Source of the DNA: JAMXLG01 sp963818925
GTDB taxonomy: Bacteria > Vulcanimicrobiota > Vulcanimicrobiia > Vulcanimicrobiales > Vulcanimicrobiaceae
Direction of reading: 5' to 3'
NCBI GenBank assembly: GCA_963818925.1
Contig: CAWFTN010000001.1
Span: forward strand, 2,728,001 to 2,792,000
Length of the DNA stretch: 64,000 nt
Under the pieces are notes generated by a model. That model saw only the letters and a list, made by a program, of their open reading frames with translations, did not search any database and was not told where the DNA came from. Position numbers and translations under genes: made by a program. This document shows positions 33,302 through 42,241 of the stretch, piece by piece (position 1 is the first letter of the stretch; each line of letters begins with the position of its first letter).

Positions 33302-34501
33302 TTACGGATTGAGGTTGAAGCCGAGACCGACCGTAATGCCGTTATGCGTGTATCCGATCACCGAGTTTGCCTTGGCGTTACCTCGGTTACCGGCGTAGCC
33401 CGCCTCGAGCCACACCGGGAAACCCTTAGGCGCAAAGGTTGCACCGATCTTATACGTTTGCAAGGAGTACTGCATCGGTAACGACTGTCCGAAGCCGGTG
33501 TACGTTCCACGCGTGTTCGGATAGTAGTAGTAACTGCCGTACCACGAAAGAATCTGATCGGGATCCGGCAACTTCTCGGCGCCGAATCCGAAGCCGCTCA
33601 TCACCGGGTAGCCGTTGTTCCAGGAGTTCCACTCCCACGCGACGGCTACATAGACCCGGCCGAACGGATACATACTCGGCGGAAGAATCCGATATCCGAG
33701 GTGAATTTCGGCGAACGTATCGCGCGCGGTGAACGCCGGCACGAATGTTTGTCCCGTGCTTCCGACCGTAGTTACTAAGCACGAACTATCACCGGGTCCC
33801 GCGCAATTGTGCGGATACCGGTATTGCGAGTAGTCGCCGCCGAGCATGAAGCCCGCGTATTCGATTCCGGCGCGCGCGTTCCACGATCCGCTCGAACGGA
33901 ATCCGCCGCTGAATTCGTTGAAGGTCTTGCCGCCGACTTGATAATCGCCGGCGATGAAGATGTCATTTTTCGCTGTGGGTTTCGGACTGGGCGTCGGCGT
34001 CGGCGGAGCCGTCGGCGCCGTCGTCGGAGGTGCAGTCGGCGGAGCGGTCGGCGGTGGCGTCGGCGGCAAATAGCGCACGACGACGATCTGACGGTCGGGA
34101 ACCCACTGCACGTACGCACCCATTCCTTCGGAAATGACGCGCACTGGAACGACTAACGTTCCTTTATAGATCTCGGGCGGCACGTCGAGCGGCCGCTTCT
34201 CGCCATTGATCGTGACTTCGGGAACACCGACGGTCACCTCAACGTCGGAACCGGCCTTGCTGACGCGTACGCTTTTATTCGAAGGATTGTACGTGACGGT
34301 CGCCCCCATCTGTTCGAACATCGAACGCAATGGAACGAGAACGGTCCCGCCCTTCACAAGGGCCGCGAGCACGCGTCCTCTCTTCAATTCGTCCGGGGTT
34401 GCATTGACATGATGGTCGTTGAACAGAATCGGCACTTGCATCATGCCACTCTGAGCCGGCGCGGCCGCCACGACGATCGCGCTAAGGATGATACCTACCA
34501 T
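33302..34501 (-). CDS. Surface protein with copper amine oxidase N-terminal-like domain
   Basis: 399 residues. A signal peptide (VGIILSAIVVAAAPAQS) leads to a stalk-type domain (ILFNDHHVNATPDELKRG, TVLVPLRSMFEQMGATV, TLVVPVRVISEGMGAYVQW), well known as a repeat in secreted proteins. A proline/threonine linker follows at about residues 145-175. The last ~220 residues are Tyr/Gly/Trp-rich with alternating strands (FMLGGDYSQYRYP, YKIGATFAPKGFPVW) and end in VGLGFNLNP, suggesting an outer-membrane barrel. Function unknown. Confidence 0.8.
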   Translation of the reverse strand: MVGIILSAIVVAAAPAQSGMMQVPILFNDHHVNATPDELKRGRVLAALVKGGTVLVPLRSMFEQMGATVTYNPSNKSVRVSKAGSDVEVTVGVPEVTINGEKRPLDVPPEIYKGTLVVPVRVISEGMGAYVQWVPDRQIVVVRYLPPTPPPTAPPTAPPTTAPTAPPTPTPSPKPTAKNDIFIAGDYQVGGKTFNEFSGGFRSSGSWNARAGIEYAGFMLGGDYSQYRYPHNCAGPGDSSCLVTTVGSTGQTFVPAFTARDTFAEIHLGYRILPPSMYPFGRVYVAVAWEWNSWNNGYPVMSGFGFGAEKLPDPDQILSWYGSYYYYPNTRGTYTGFGQSLPMQYSLQTYKIGATFAPKGFPVWLEAGYAGNRGNAKANSVIGYTHNGITVGLGFNLNP

Positions 34502-34521
34502 GTTTTCCTCTTACAGGTAAT

Positions 34522-34547
34522 ACTAGCCAAGCTTGTACGAGGCTAGT
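34522..34547. promoter_or_regulatory. Inverted repeat upstream of the surface protein gene
   Basis: ACTAGCC (34522-34528) and GGCTAGT (34541-34547) form a perfect 7-base dyad with a 12-base spacer about 20 bases upstream of the start at 34501. It could be an operator or a leader hairpin. Confidence 0.35.
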
Positions 34548-34586
34548 CTAGCGGTCAAACTGCGGCGACCCTATCCCGAATGTGCA

Positions 34587-34985
34587 CTAAAATGCCGTGG
34601 CGACGAATTTCTTCGAAACGATGGCCCCGTTAGCTTTGCGGCCGCCGTAGCCCCACTCGCCGCTAAATGCGTGGAACGAAGGCTGGAAGTGCAGCGTCAT
34701 CCACCCGGTGTTGCCTTTCGGTGCCCGCCACTGCGCGGACAATTTATTGCCGGCCAGCGTTCCGTGAAGTTGCAGCACACCACTCCCCTGCGTACCTTTT
34801 GCGTCGGCGCTGCCGACAACCGTATCTCCTACTTGCGTGAGATGCAGCGTGCCGGCGATGAATTCGTCGCCGGTGACTTGTACGACCCAATCGCCGGTAA
34901 CGTTCGGCGTCGCCTGTGCTGCGGATGTGATCGGTGCGATGATGCCGAGCATGGAAAGGCCGAGAGCGACGATCAAATGCTTCAT
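34587..34985 (-). CDS. Small secreted protein
   Basis: 132 residues from ATG 34985. Signal peptide (LIVALGLSMLGIIAPITSAAQA), then a beta-rich domain (GDWVVQVTGDEFIAGTLHLTQVGDTVVGSADAKG, with LHGTLAGNKLSAQWRAP). Resembles small lipocalin-like periplasmic proteins. The long upstream frame extension is the mirror of the H1-like gene and is not used. Confidence 0.75.
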   Translation of the reverse strand: MKHLIVALGLSMLGIIAPITSAAQATPNVTGDWVVQVTGDEFIAGTLHLTQVGDTVVGSADAKGTQGSGVLQLHGTLAGNKLSAQWRAPKGNTGWMTLHFQPSFHAFSGEWGYGGRKANGAIVSKKFVATAF

Positions 34986-35119
34986 AACGACACTCCTACA
35001 TAGCGAGAGTTTCAGCTTTCCACGCAGATGCGCAAAATTGGAGAAGATGAACGTTTGCACGATTGGGAGATTTGATTTATGCTGCGCGTAACGCACATTG
35101 TGTGCGCGGGAGGTAATAC

Positions 35120-35530
35120 ATGGACTCCGACATGATGGAGACGACCGGCGAAGAGACCGGCCGCGGCCGTCGGAAAGCACGGCGCACGACCCGCAGAACC
35201 GCACGTAAGACCGCACGCAAAGTTCGCAAGGCCGGACGCAAAGTCGCCGGAACGCAAAAGAAAGCCGCGCGTAAGACTGGAACAACGCGTAAGAAAGCCG
35301 CACGCAAGGGCGGCGCGGTTCGTAAAAAAGCAGCGCGGAAAGTCGGACGGAAAGTGCGAAAAACCGCGCGGAAAAAAACCACCGCACGCCGCAAGACCGC
35401 ACGCAAAAAGGCGCGCACGGGCCGCAAAGTCGCTCGTAAGAAGGCACGCACGACGCGAAAGACGACGCGCAAAGTCGCTCGCGGCGTGAGAAAAACGGCG
35501 CGCAAGGGCGGACGTAAAAAGAAAGCCTAG
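35120..35530 (+). CDS. Histone H1-like DNA-binding protein
   Basis: 136 residues; after a short acidic start (DSDMMETTGEETG) nearly the whole protein is Lys, Arg, Ala and Thr in KKAARK/RKTARK repeats. Composition and repeats match bacterial H1-like nucleoid proteins. No globular domain. Followed at once by a strong terminator. Second protein of this kind in the window. Confidence 0.85.
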   Translation: MDSDMMETTGEETGRGRRKARRTTRRTARKTARKVRKAGRKVAGTQKKAARKTGTTRKKAARKGGAVRKKAARKVGRKVRKTARKKTTARRKTARKKARTGRKVARKKARTTRKTTRKVARGVRKTARKGGRKKKA

Positions 35531-35557
35531 CGCAAACATCGCGCTAACGCAGGCGGA

Positions 35558-35582
35558 GGGCGATCGACGATCGCCCTTTTTT
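35558..35582 (+). terminator. Rho-independent terminator of the H1-like gene
   Basis: GGGCGATC (35558-35565) pairs perfectly with GATCGCCC (35569-35576) and is followed by six T residues. Confidence 0.9.
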
Positions 35583-35612
35583 CATGCCCGGCGGATGCGG
35601 AATTCTCTTTCG

Positions 35613-36070
35613 CTACTTTCGCGAATCGAGCGTGCCCGAGAACGTGACGTACGTTCCTTTGCTGCTGCGCAAGGCGCCTAGGATTCCGTTCGGCGAGAGC
35701 TGCTGCGACGAATACGTCAAAGTCTGCTTTGCGTCGCTCTTGTTGTAATAAATCGTCCCGCGCTGAAAATCGAGCGCCCGCGTTTGACCGCCCTGTTGTA
35801 AGGACATGGCATACGGCAGACACGTCAGAATCTTATTGTCCCGCAGCGTGCATGCGGCATCGTTGATGATGAGCGTACCGGCCTCGTCGTTGGTTTGGAT
35901 CAGCTCGTCCGTCCATTCACGCGGAAGGTGACGCCGTCATAGGATTGCACCGAGCCGTTTGCTTGTTGGACGCGAACCGTTCCCTTTGCATCGGCGTACA
36001 TCGGTGCGATGGAGATCTCCACTGCTGCAAGCTGCGCGAGCGCAGCCGTAACGAGAAATATTCGCTTCAT
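35613..36070 (-). pseudogene. Small secreted protein, frameshifted
   Basis: ATG 36070 opens with a signal sequence (RIFLVTAALAQLAAVEIS) and a strand-rich part (GTVRVQQANGSVQSYDGVTF). In the next stretch, around 35913-35920, one G seems to be missing: GTGGAATGG would give VEWTDELIQTNDEAG and join the frame running to 35613 (AACTLRDNKILTC, TIYYNKSDAKQTL, TYVTFSGTLDSRK). Joined length about 152 residues. A single lesion, so sequencing error is possible. Confidence 0.6.
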
Positions 36071-36167
36071 GACCGCAAGCCTTTCACTAGGCGAAGCAAA
36101 AGTTCTGAAGGCCTGTGAATACGCGGTGAACCGTCTGGAGTGTGCGCCGTTCGGATAGTGCGGACCC

Positions 36168-37148
36168 GTGACTCTTAGTTACAGTACACTTGTGATTACA
36201 TCGTTCGTTCTCGCCGGTGTCCTTGCCCAAGCGACTCCGGTGCCTTCGCTCGCACCTATAGCTCCGACGAGCGAACCTTCCGCGACTCCGGCTCCCGCCT
36301 CGGGGGCACCGGATCTCTCCCAGTTGACGCCCGAACAGCGGGCCGCCGTTCAACGCGAGATCATCAAAGCGACACAAAACCCCGTCGGCAACATCACGGT
36401 GGTTCCGTTTCAAAACAACATGAATTATGCGATCGGACCGTACGCGCGCTACCAATATAATCTGAACGTCCAACCAGTGGTTCCGCTCATGTTGAACAAA
36501 AATCTCAATCTCATCGCGCGCACCATCATTCCGCTCGTCGACCAACCGTCTTTACTGCCGCCCGCGCTGTGCGCGAACGCGGATTGCGGTTCAACCTTTG
36601 GTCTCAGCGACGTTCAAGAGCAACTCTTTTTTGCTCCGAAGACCAAACCAGGGGCATTGATCTGGGGGCTCGGACCGATCTTTCAATTCCCGACCGCGCA
36701 GCCGCAAACGCTTGGAAGCGGAAAATGGTCCGCGGGTCCCGCGGCCGTCGCACTCGTCATGCCGGGACGTTGGGTGGCCGGCATGCTCGCGACGCAGATC
36801 TGGTCGTTCGCCGGCAACAGCACGTATCCGAACGTTAATTCGGGACTCTTTCAACCCTTCATCAATTACAACATCCCCGGCGGCTGGTCCATCACGACGG
36901 CACCAATTATTACGGTGAATTACAACGCGCCGGGCAATCAGAAGTGGGCGGTGCCGATCGGCGGCGGCGGCGGCAAAACGTTCAAAGCCGGCGATCAGAT
37001 CATGCAATTGAACGTCTTCTATTACACGTTCGTGCAGAAGCCGCTGTATGCGCCGCAGACGAACCTGCGCGTCGTCTGGTCCCTCGTGTTCCCCCTAAAG
37101 CGCGGACTAGACATACAACAAATAATCGAACAGGCAACAAAACAATGA
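36168..37148 (+). CDS. Outer-membrane barrel-like protein
   Basis: 326 residues. Signal peptide, then a Pro/Ser/Ala linker (residues ~22-50), then a strand-rich domain: NITVVPFQNNMNYAIGP, LNLIARTIIPLVDQPSL, LIWGLGPIFQFPT, SITTAPIITVNYNAPG, LRVVWSLVFPL. This resembles the MetA-pathway/transporter-type barrels found beside porins and lipid-export genes. Function unknown. It overlaps the next (dead) gene by ATGA. Confidence 0.75.
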   Translation: MTLSYSTLVITSFVLAGVLAQATPVPSLAPIAPTSEPSATPAPASGAPDLSQLTPEQRAAVQREIIKATQNPVGNITVVPFQNNMNYAIGPYARYQYNLNVQPVVPLMLNKNLNLIARTIIPLVDQPSLLPPALCANADCGSTFGLSDVQEQLFFAPKTKPGALIWGLGPIFQFPTAQPQTLGSGKWSAGPAAVALVMPGRWVAGMLATQIWSFAGNSTYPNVNSGLFQPFINYNIPGGWSITTAPIITVNYNAPGNQKWAVPIGGGGGKTFKAGDQIMQLNVFYYTFVQKPLYAPQTNLRVVWSLVFPLKRGLDIQQIIEQATKQ

Positions 37149-37927
37149 GCACGCAAATAGTTACGCCTCCCGCGGGAGTGTCGCAACACGAAGATCGCGG
37201 TAAGGTGCTGCGCGGTGAGGTGCCGCGCGAGTCCCACGCGCAATGGAAGCCGTCGCCGTCGCGGGAGAATCCGCTCGACATCCTCCGGAAGTCGAACGAG
37301 AGCCGCGTTCCGGAACTCGTGCCGATTCACTACGGCCGAATGCTTCCGTCGCCTTTCACGTTCTTCCGCGGCGCTGCCGCGATCATGGCGGCGGATTGGG
37401 CGCGCACGCCGACGATCGGCGTGTACGTTCAGGCATGTGGCGATTGCCGCACGAGCGCCGCGCGCTGCTCGATCGCTATCACTTCGTTGATGCGGCGCTC
37501 AAGGTCATGGGCTTCGGCAGCGTCGGAACGCGCTGTTGGATCGCGCTCATGATGTCGGCGAAGAACGAGCCGTTGTTTTTGCAGGTCAAACAGGCATCGC
37601 AGTCGGTGCTCGAACCATGGCTGGATGCACGCGAACGGTCGCGATTTTTACGTCAGGCAATTCCGCGATGCGAAAATCAGTCCACTGGTCGAACAATTCG
37701 ACGAAGCGATACTGCTCGCGTTCGCGCAGGCCTGCGCCCGAACGCTGGCACGCGCGCACGCAAAGTCGGGAAATGCATGGACGTTACGCGGCTATTTGGG
37801 TAAGAGCGACGACTTCGACATCGCTATCGGCGCGTTTGCGGAACGATACGCAGATCAAACCGAAGTCGACCATGCACTCCTCAAAGCCGAGGTACGGTCC
37901 GGCAAGATCGATGCCTTCGCCGAGTGA
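37145..37927 (+). pseudogene. DUF2252 gene with two internal deletions
   Basis: The N terminus of a DUF2252 protein is intact from ATG 37145 (ELVPIHYGRMLPSPFTFFRGAAAIMA, GVYVQACGD). At about 37440-37450 the frame jumps directly to the late motif LPHERRALLDRYHFVDAALKV, in another frame, skipping the large central catalytic-like region. A second jump near 37615-37635 joins SVLEPWLDA to NGRDFYVRQFRDAK, again in another frame. The C terminus (CARTLARAHAKSGNAW to GKIDAFAE) is present. The normal length is ~430-480 residues; about 260 codons remain. A real pseudogene. Confidence 0.88.
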
Positions 37928-38031
37928 ACTTTTAGCAACCCGACGTTAGCAAAGAGGCAAAACTGCGATTAGGAACCGGCCTTCCCAAGACGTGCATAAG
38001 TTCTACGCATGGGGCGGGCGAAAATACGACG

Positions 38032-38721
38032 ATGGCAAAGCGGGTCTTAATCGTCGACGATGAGCCGCAGATCGGAGAGGTGCTGAGCGCCTACCTCGCT
38101 CGCGAGGGATTCGTCACGACGGTGCGAGGCAATGTCCGCGAAGCGATGGCGGAAATCGACACCGATGCGCCGGACGTCATGGTCCTGGATATCACGCTGC
38201 CCGACGGAAGCGGCCTCGATATTCTGCGCTCGGTCGCGGGCCGCGAAATTCCCACGCTCATGCTGACGGCGCGGGCCGATGAACTGGACCGGATAGTAGG
38301 TCTCGAGCTGGGCGCAGACGATTATATCACCAAGCCATTTTCTCCACGGGAGGTCGTCGCGCGCGTGCGCGCGGTGATGAGGCGCGCCGATCATCGCGGC
38401 GGAGCGACTGACGAGAACGAAGATCTCCTAAAGATCAACGGCTTGGAAATCGATCTAGGGGAGCATGAAGTGCGCGTAAACGGAAAAGCAGCACGACTTA
38501 CACCCTCGGAATTCCGAATCTTGACCGTGTTAGCAAAACAACCGGGTCACGCATTTACGCGCGCCCATCTTCTTGATGTGCTTGGTGACGACGGTTCCGT
38601 GTACGAGCGAACGTTAGATCGCCATATCAACAACTTGCGCAAGAAAATCGAACCGGATCCCGAGCATCCGACGTACGTCCAAACCGTTTTCGGCGTTGGA
38701 TACAAGTTCAAGAAAACATGA
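38032..38721 (+). CDS. OmpR-family response regulator
   Basis: 229 residues. Receiver domain with acidic pair D9-D10, phospho-acceptor D53 (VLDITLPDGSG) and the conserved Lys in DYITKPF, then a winged-helix DNA-binding domain (TPSEFRILTVLAKQPGHAFTR, VGYKFKKT at the end). Full family length. The ATGA overlap with the next gene shows coupling to its sensor kinase. Confidence 0.95.
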   Translation: MAKRVLIVDDEPQIGEVLSAYLAREGFVTTVRGNVREAMAEIDTDAPDVMVLDITLPDGSGLDILRSVAGREIPTLMLTARADELDRIVGLELGADDYITKPFSPREVVARVRAVMRRADHRGGATDENEDLLKINGLEIDLGEHEVRVNGKAARLTPSEFRILTVLAKQPGHAFTRAHLLDVLGDDGSVYERTLDRHINNLRKKIEPDPEHPTYVQTVFGVGYKFKKT

Positions 38722-39482
38722 ACGATCACGTAGGGGAAAACCGGCTCTTACACGCGATCGACCTCGCTTTGGCCAGCGACTGGAGCGAGGCGAAAGCACT
38801 TGCCGAATCGGTCGACAACCCGATTGCCGATCGACTCTTCTTGTTGCTCTCCGATATCGAAGAGCGTGAAGCGGCGCGTGCTTTCCAACTTGCCAATATC
38901 CGGCACGAAATCGGCAACGCGCTCTCTATCGCGCAAGCCAATCTCGAAGCGATTATCGACGGTTTGTTGGAACCGACGGAAGCGCGCTTGAATGCGCTGC
39001 TCGCTGCACTCGGCTCCGCCTCCACGATGCTCGATGAATTGCGCCGGCCGGCGCAAACCATCGACGAGAACATCGTACGGATCGAAACGTTCGATCTCTG
39101 CGCGTTGATCTCGGCGCACGTCTCTGCGCTGGCCCGCCTAGCGGCAGCGAAGGACGTACGGCTGACCTATGAACCGTGCAACAAGGCGAACCTCGACTGC
39201 GCGACCTATCGCGGCGACGGCGCGCACGTCGGAAAGATTTTGCGCAACGTCCTGGTCAACGCGGTGCGTTACACGCCGCCCGGCGGCACCGTTGCCGTCC
39301 GCTGCGCAGCGGTCGACGCGCGCGTGCGCGTCGAAGTGAAAGATCACCTCGCGCATTCGAATCTCACCGTGCTCAATAAGATGCTTCGCGTAATCGGCGG
39401 CGAGGCGCACGTTGATCTTCACGAGGGTAACGGCGAAAACTTGATGACGGTAACGCTTCCACTCGAACCGATTCATCCCTGA
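38718..39482 (+). CDS. Soluble histidine kinase with degenerate ATP-binding domain
   Basis: 254 residues. H box NIRHEIGNALS with H63 and an N box at VLVNAVRYTPPGG. No membrane segment, HAMP or recognisable sensor domain; the first ~55 residues are helical. The G1 box (normally DxGxG) is replaced by VKDHLAHSN, and the ATP lid is short, so ATP binding may be weak. It might phosphorylate, dephosphorylate or only bind the regulator next door. The end overlaps the convergent gene by 10 bases. Confidence 0.8.
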   Translation: MNDHVGENRLLHAIDLALASDWSEAKALAESVDNPIADRLFLLLSDIEEREAARAFQLANIRHEIGNALSIAQANLEAIIDGLLEPTEARLNALLAALGSASTMLDELRRPAQTIDENIVRIETFDLCALISAHVSALARLAAAKDVRLTYEPCNKANLDCATYRGDGAHVGKILRNVLVNAVRYTPPGGTVAVRCAAVDARVRVEVKDHLAHSNLTVLNKMLRVIGGEAHVDLHEGNGENLMTVTLPLEPIHP

Positions 39483-39967
39483 AAGCGGCGCGTCTGATCG
39501 TCGCGGTCGCGTTCCGACCGCTCCACCTCGTCTCTGACTTCGCCGGCAATCCAATCGAGAAACTCGAGCAAGCTACTCTCTGCCGGCCCGTGCAATAGCA
39601 TTGCATTGATTGCTTTTCCGAGCGCGCCTCCCGGCGGCGCGTACGAGCCCTGCAGCCACAATTCCGCTTCTTTGGCGCCGTCCGGTGTGACTGAGAGCGT
39701 ACCGACGAAGATCGGAAAGAGACGATCGTTCTCGGTGGCTTCGATCTGAACACCGCACTCCCAACGTCCGGGACGATTGGCGACGGTTACGTCGATCGGC
39801 ACGCGAAGGTGCGCGTGTACGGGAGCAGTGACTTCTATCGCCAAGGTCAGGTTGCTGTACGGTTCTTCCCGCATGCCGATCGAACGCATAACATTCATCA
39901 GCGCATCGCGTACGACCATCGGAGGAAGATTCAGCCGCGCATACAGTTCGACCGGCGTGCCGCTCAC
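39473..39967 (-). CDS. SRPBCC-like protein, paralogue B
   Basis: 164 residues without signal peptide. A strand-rich lipid/ligand-binding-like fold (LAIEVTAPVHAHLRVPIDVTV, ECGVQIEATEN, EAELWLQGSYAPPGGALG) with a C-terminal helix (FLDWIAGEVRDEVERSERD). It shares the order of strands and the GxYxPPxG turn with the next gene, so the two are a tandem duplication. Start overlaps the upstream stop by ATGA. Function unknown. Confidence 0.7.
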   Translation of the reverse strand: MSGTPVELYARLNLPPMVVRDALMNVMRSIGMREEPYSNLTLAIEVTAPVHAHLRVPIDVTVANRPGRWECGVQIEATENDRLFPIFVGTLSVTPDGAKEAELWLQGSYAPPGGALGKAINAMLLHGPAESSLLEFLDWIAGEVRDEVERSERDRDDQTRRFQG

Positions 39968-40449
39968 CGCGACGCCTTCGCTGCCTCCTCGTCGCGATAT
40001 CGCGTTTCGATATGCGTTCCGATTTCTTTCAAAAACTCGCGCCCCGTTGCCGACGCGATGCGCGATCCCAGAACGCTATCGAACAATGCGCCGGGTATGC
40101 CAAGCGGCGGTTCGTAATTGCCGCGCAACTCCAGCGCGCACGTCGTGTAGTCTTCGTCCGCGCGTACCGTCAGCGTGCCATCGAAATCGGGGAACGGTCC
40201 GCCGTCCGCCGGCATCCAGTGCACGGCCCACGGCTGATCGAAATGCAGCGGATCTTTGCCGATTCCGTATGTGACGATGACGTCTTTTTCAACGCTCGCT
40301 CCGGCACCGTCCGCATTCGGAAATGCAACGCGTAACCGTTGGACAACGGGACGTCCGCTGGTGGCCAAATCGTGAAGTGTCTCTTCGAGGATACTGCGAC
40401 CGCGGTCGTACGGGCATGCAAGATAGCGGCGGTGGAAGAGGGTCGACAT
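39964..40449 (-). CDS. SRPBCC-like protein, paralogue A
   Basis: 161 residues. Same pattern as its neighbour: HFDQPWAVHWMPADGGPFPDFDGTL, CALELRGNYEPPLGIPG and a C-terminal helix (FLKEIGTHIETRYRDEEAAK). First gene of the two-gene operon. Function unknown; the pair may bind a small ligand as a heterodimer. Confidence 0.7.
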   Translation of the reverse strand: MSTLFHRRYLACPYDRGRSILEETLHDLATSGRPVVQRLRVAFPNADGAGASVEKDVIVTYGIGKDPLHFDQPWAVHWMPADGGPFPDFDGTLTVRADEDYTTCALELRGNYEPPLGIPGALFDSVLGSRIASATGREFLKEIGTHIETRYRDEEAAKASR

Positions 40450-40597
40450 GCGTCGATCCTAGGCTAGGCGTAAGAATAGGGCGAGAACATCTCTTCTCCG
40501 GCTGTTGAATAGCGCGCTACGTGATCTCGATGCGTATTGGCCGCCGAACACCCGTCCGTCGGTCAAATGGGATACCAATGCATTTTCTTTTCTCTGC

Positions 40598-41896
40598 TCA
40601 CGGTTCGTACCGCACGCACATGAGCGCGACGTCATCGGCATGCGGGCCCTGAATTACCGCGCGACGTATCGCGAGCGCGGGCCGCTCGGCAAACCGTACG
40701 TTTCTGTCACGCATCGCCGCCCCCAATTGCGCATATCCCAAGAGTTCATCGCGCTGCCACTCGATGACGCCGTCGGTAAAGAACGCGAGAAACGCACCGC
40801 GTTCCAACTGAATCGTTCCGACGGGCTGACGCTCGCTGTTGAGATCGCGCAGTCCGAGGGGCAATCCACGTTCGCGAAATGGATCCGCAACTGAATCGTC
40901 GGGTGAATACAGCAGCGGACCCGGATGCCCAGCCGAGATCAAACGAAGCACTCCACTTTCGCAGTCGAGTGTCGCGAGATTGGCGGTGGCATATCCGCCT
41001 TCGGGAAAATCACTGCGCATGAGAAAGTCGACGACTTCGAGTGCTTCGTCGAGCGCTAGCCCCGCGCAGAGCGCGGTTCGCAGTGCGTTGCGAATGTTTC
41101 CCATCAGCGCAGCGGCCTCGATGCCATGCCCCGTAACGTCGCCCATCGTCATCCCGATGTTTCCGCTCGGCAGCATGAACGCGTCGTACCAGTCGCCGCC
41201 GATCAGCAGAGACGCTTCTGCGGCCTCGTAGTACGCGTCGAAAAGTATTCCTGGAACCGAAGGCAGCACGCGTGGCAACGCCGCGCGTTGGAAGCGCATG
41301 GCAACGTCTTGCGATGATTCAAACTCTTGTGCTCGCATCATCGCGCTGCCACAGCGTCGTGCAAGGCCGCGTGCGAAGAGCACGCTATCTTCGTCAAAGT
41401 GGACGCCGGACTCCCGCGTGCGAACCAGGCCGAGCGCGCCGATCACCTCGGTGCCACGGCCCGGCATTGGAACGACGATCATCGATGCATAGTTCATGCG
41501 GCGAAGGAATGCCGCATGTTCCTCGCTCGTCGCATGGTCGTTGATGTAGTCGTCGGTCACGTCCGCGACAAACACCGTATGACCGTGAGCGATGACGTCG
41601 TCGACGACGTTCGGGGGATAACCGGGGTCCGGGCGAAGATATTTTCCGGCGCCCGTCGTGTCGGGAAGCTTGGAAGGATCGCGCGCTGCTGTCGCGATGA
41701 TGTCGAACTTGCCGTCGGAGTTCTTCATAACGAGGTAGCAGAGATCCGCGACCGTTTCAACAGCGGCGGCGCACACATTGACGACCGTCTCCTGAACGTC
41801 GAGCGACGATCCCAGCATCTCGCCCGCGTGAACGAGAAACCGCAGGTAGTCGCGCTCGCTCGTCGCGCGCGCCGGCGCAGGGTTGTTCCCGTCCAT
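40598..41896 (-). CDS. GAF-SpoIIE protein phosphatase (RsbU type)
   Basis: 432 residues. An N-terminal GAF domain (about 20-185) is followed by a PP2C-like SpoIIE phosphatase domain with metal-binding GGDWYDAF, GDVTGHG and FFTDGVIEW plus the final DDVALMCVRY. Such enzymes dephosphorylate STAS anti-sigma antagonists when the GAF domain receives its signal. A STAS protein is encoded at 32927-33247, so a partner-switching pair is possible. Monocistronic. Confidence 0.92.
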   Translation of the reverse strand: MDGNNPAPARATSERDYLRFLVHAGEMLGSSLDVQETVVNVCAAAVETVADLCYLVMKNSDGKFDIIATAARDPSKLPDTTGAGKYLRPDPGYPPNVVDDVIAHGHTVFVADVTDDYINDHATSEEHAAFLRRMNYASMIVVPMPGRGTEVIGALGLVRTRESGVHFDEDSVLFARGLARRCGSAMMRAQEFESSQDVAMRFQRAALPRVLPSVPGILFDAYYEAAEASLLIGGDWYDAFMLPSGNIGMTMGDVTGHGIEAAALMGNIRNALRTALCAGLALDEALEVVDFLMRSDFPEGGYATANLATLDCESGVLRLISAGHPGPLLYSPDDSVADPFRERGLPLGLRDLNSERQPVGTIQLERGAFLAFFTDGVIEWQRDELLGYAQLGAAMRDRNVRFAERPALAIRRAVIQGPHADDVALMCVRYEP

Positions 41897-41937
41897 CGCT
41901 GGTTCTTTCCCCGCGCCGGTTTAAGCTGCGCCCTGCG

Positions 41938-42202
41938 CTAGCTTACTTTTGCATTTGGTTTCGTCGCACCGCGCGACGAACGTTGCACGTCAACCAGGCT
42001 CAGACCCCGGCTTTGCCGCGCCGCGCCGATCTTGCGGGAAATAGACGCCGATGATGCCTGCCTGTCCGGTAGGATTCGTGACGCGAATGACGTCGTCGAG
42101 CACTTGATCACCGAGACTCTCTGACCGAAAATTTGCCCGGGTTTTGCTTGCGTTCGCGCTTCGTACATATGCAGATCGCTGCGGCAAATTGCGGGCGCTC
42201 AA
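41938..42202 (-). pseudogene. Zinc alcohol dehydrogenase remnant
   Basis: A 70-codon segment reads VLDDVIRVTNPTGQAGIIGVYFPQD, which matches the nucleotide-domain part of glutathione-independent formaldehyde dehydrogenase and related enzymes. No catalytic domain precedes it and the following part is in other frames. No ribosome-binding site. A small leftover of a deleted gene. Confidence 0.45.
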
Positions 42203-42241
42203 TCGCAGAATCGCATCGTTCGAATCTTCGGATCGTGCCCG

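Noticed and set aside
34986..35447. Upstream extension of the 34587 secreted protein frame
   Set aside because: Phe/Cys/Leu-rich mirror of the H1-like gene; the real signal peptide starts at 34985.
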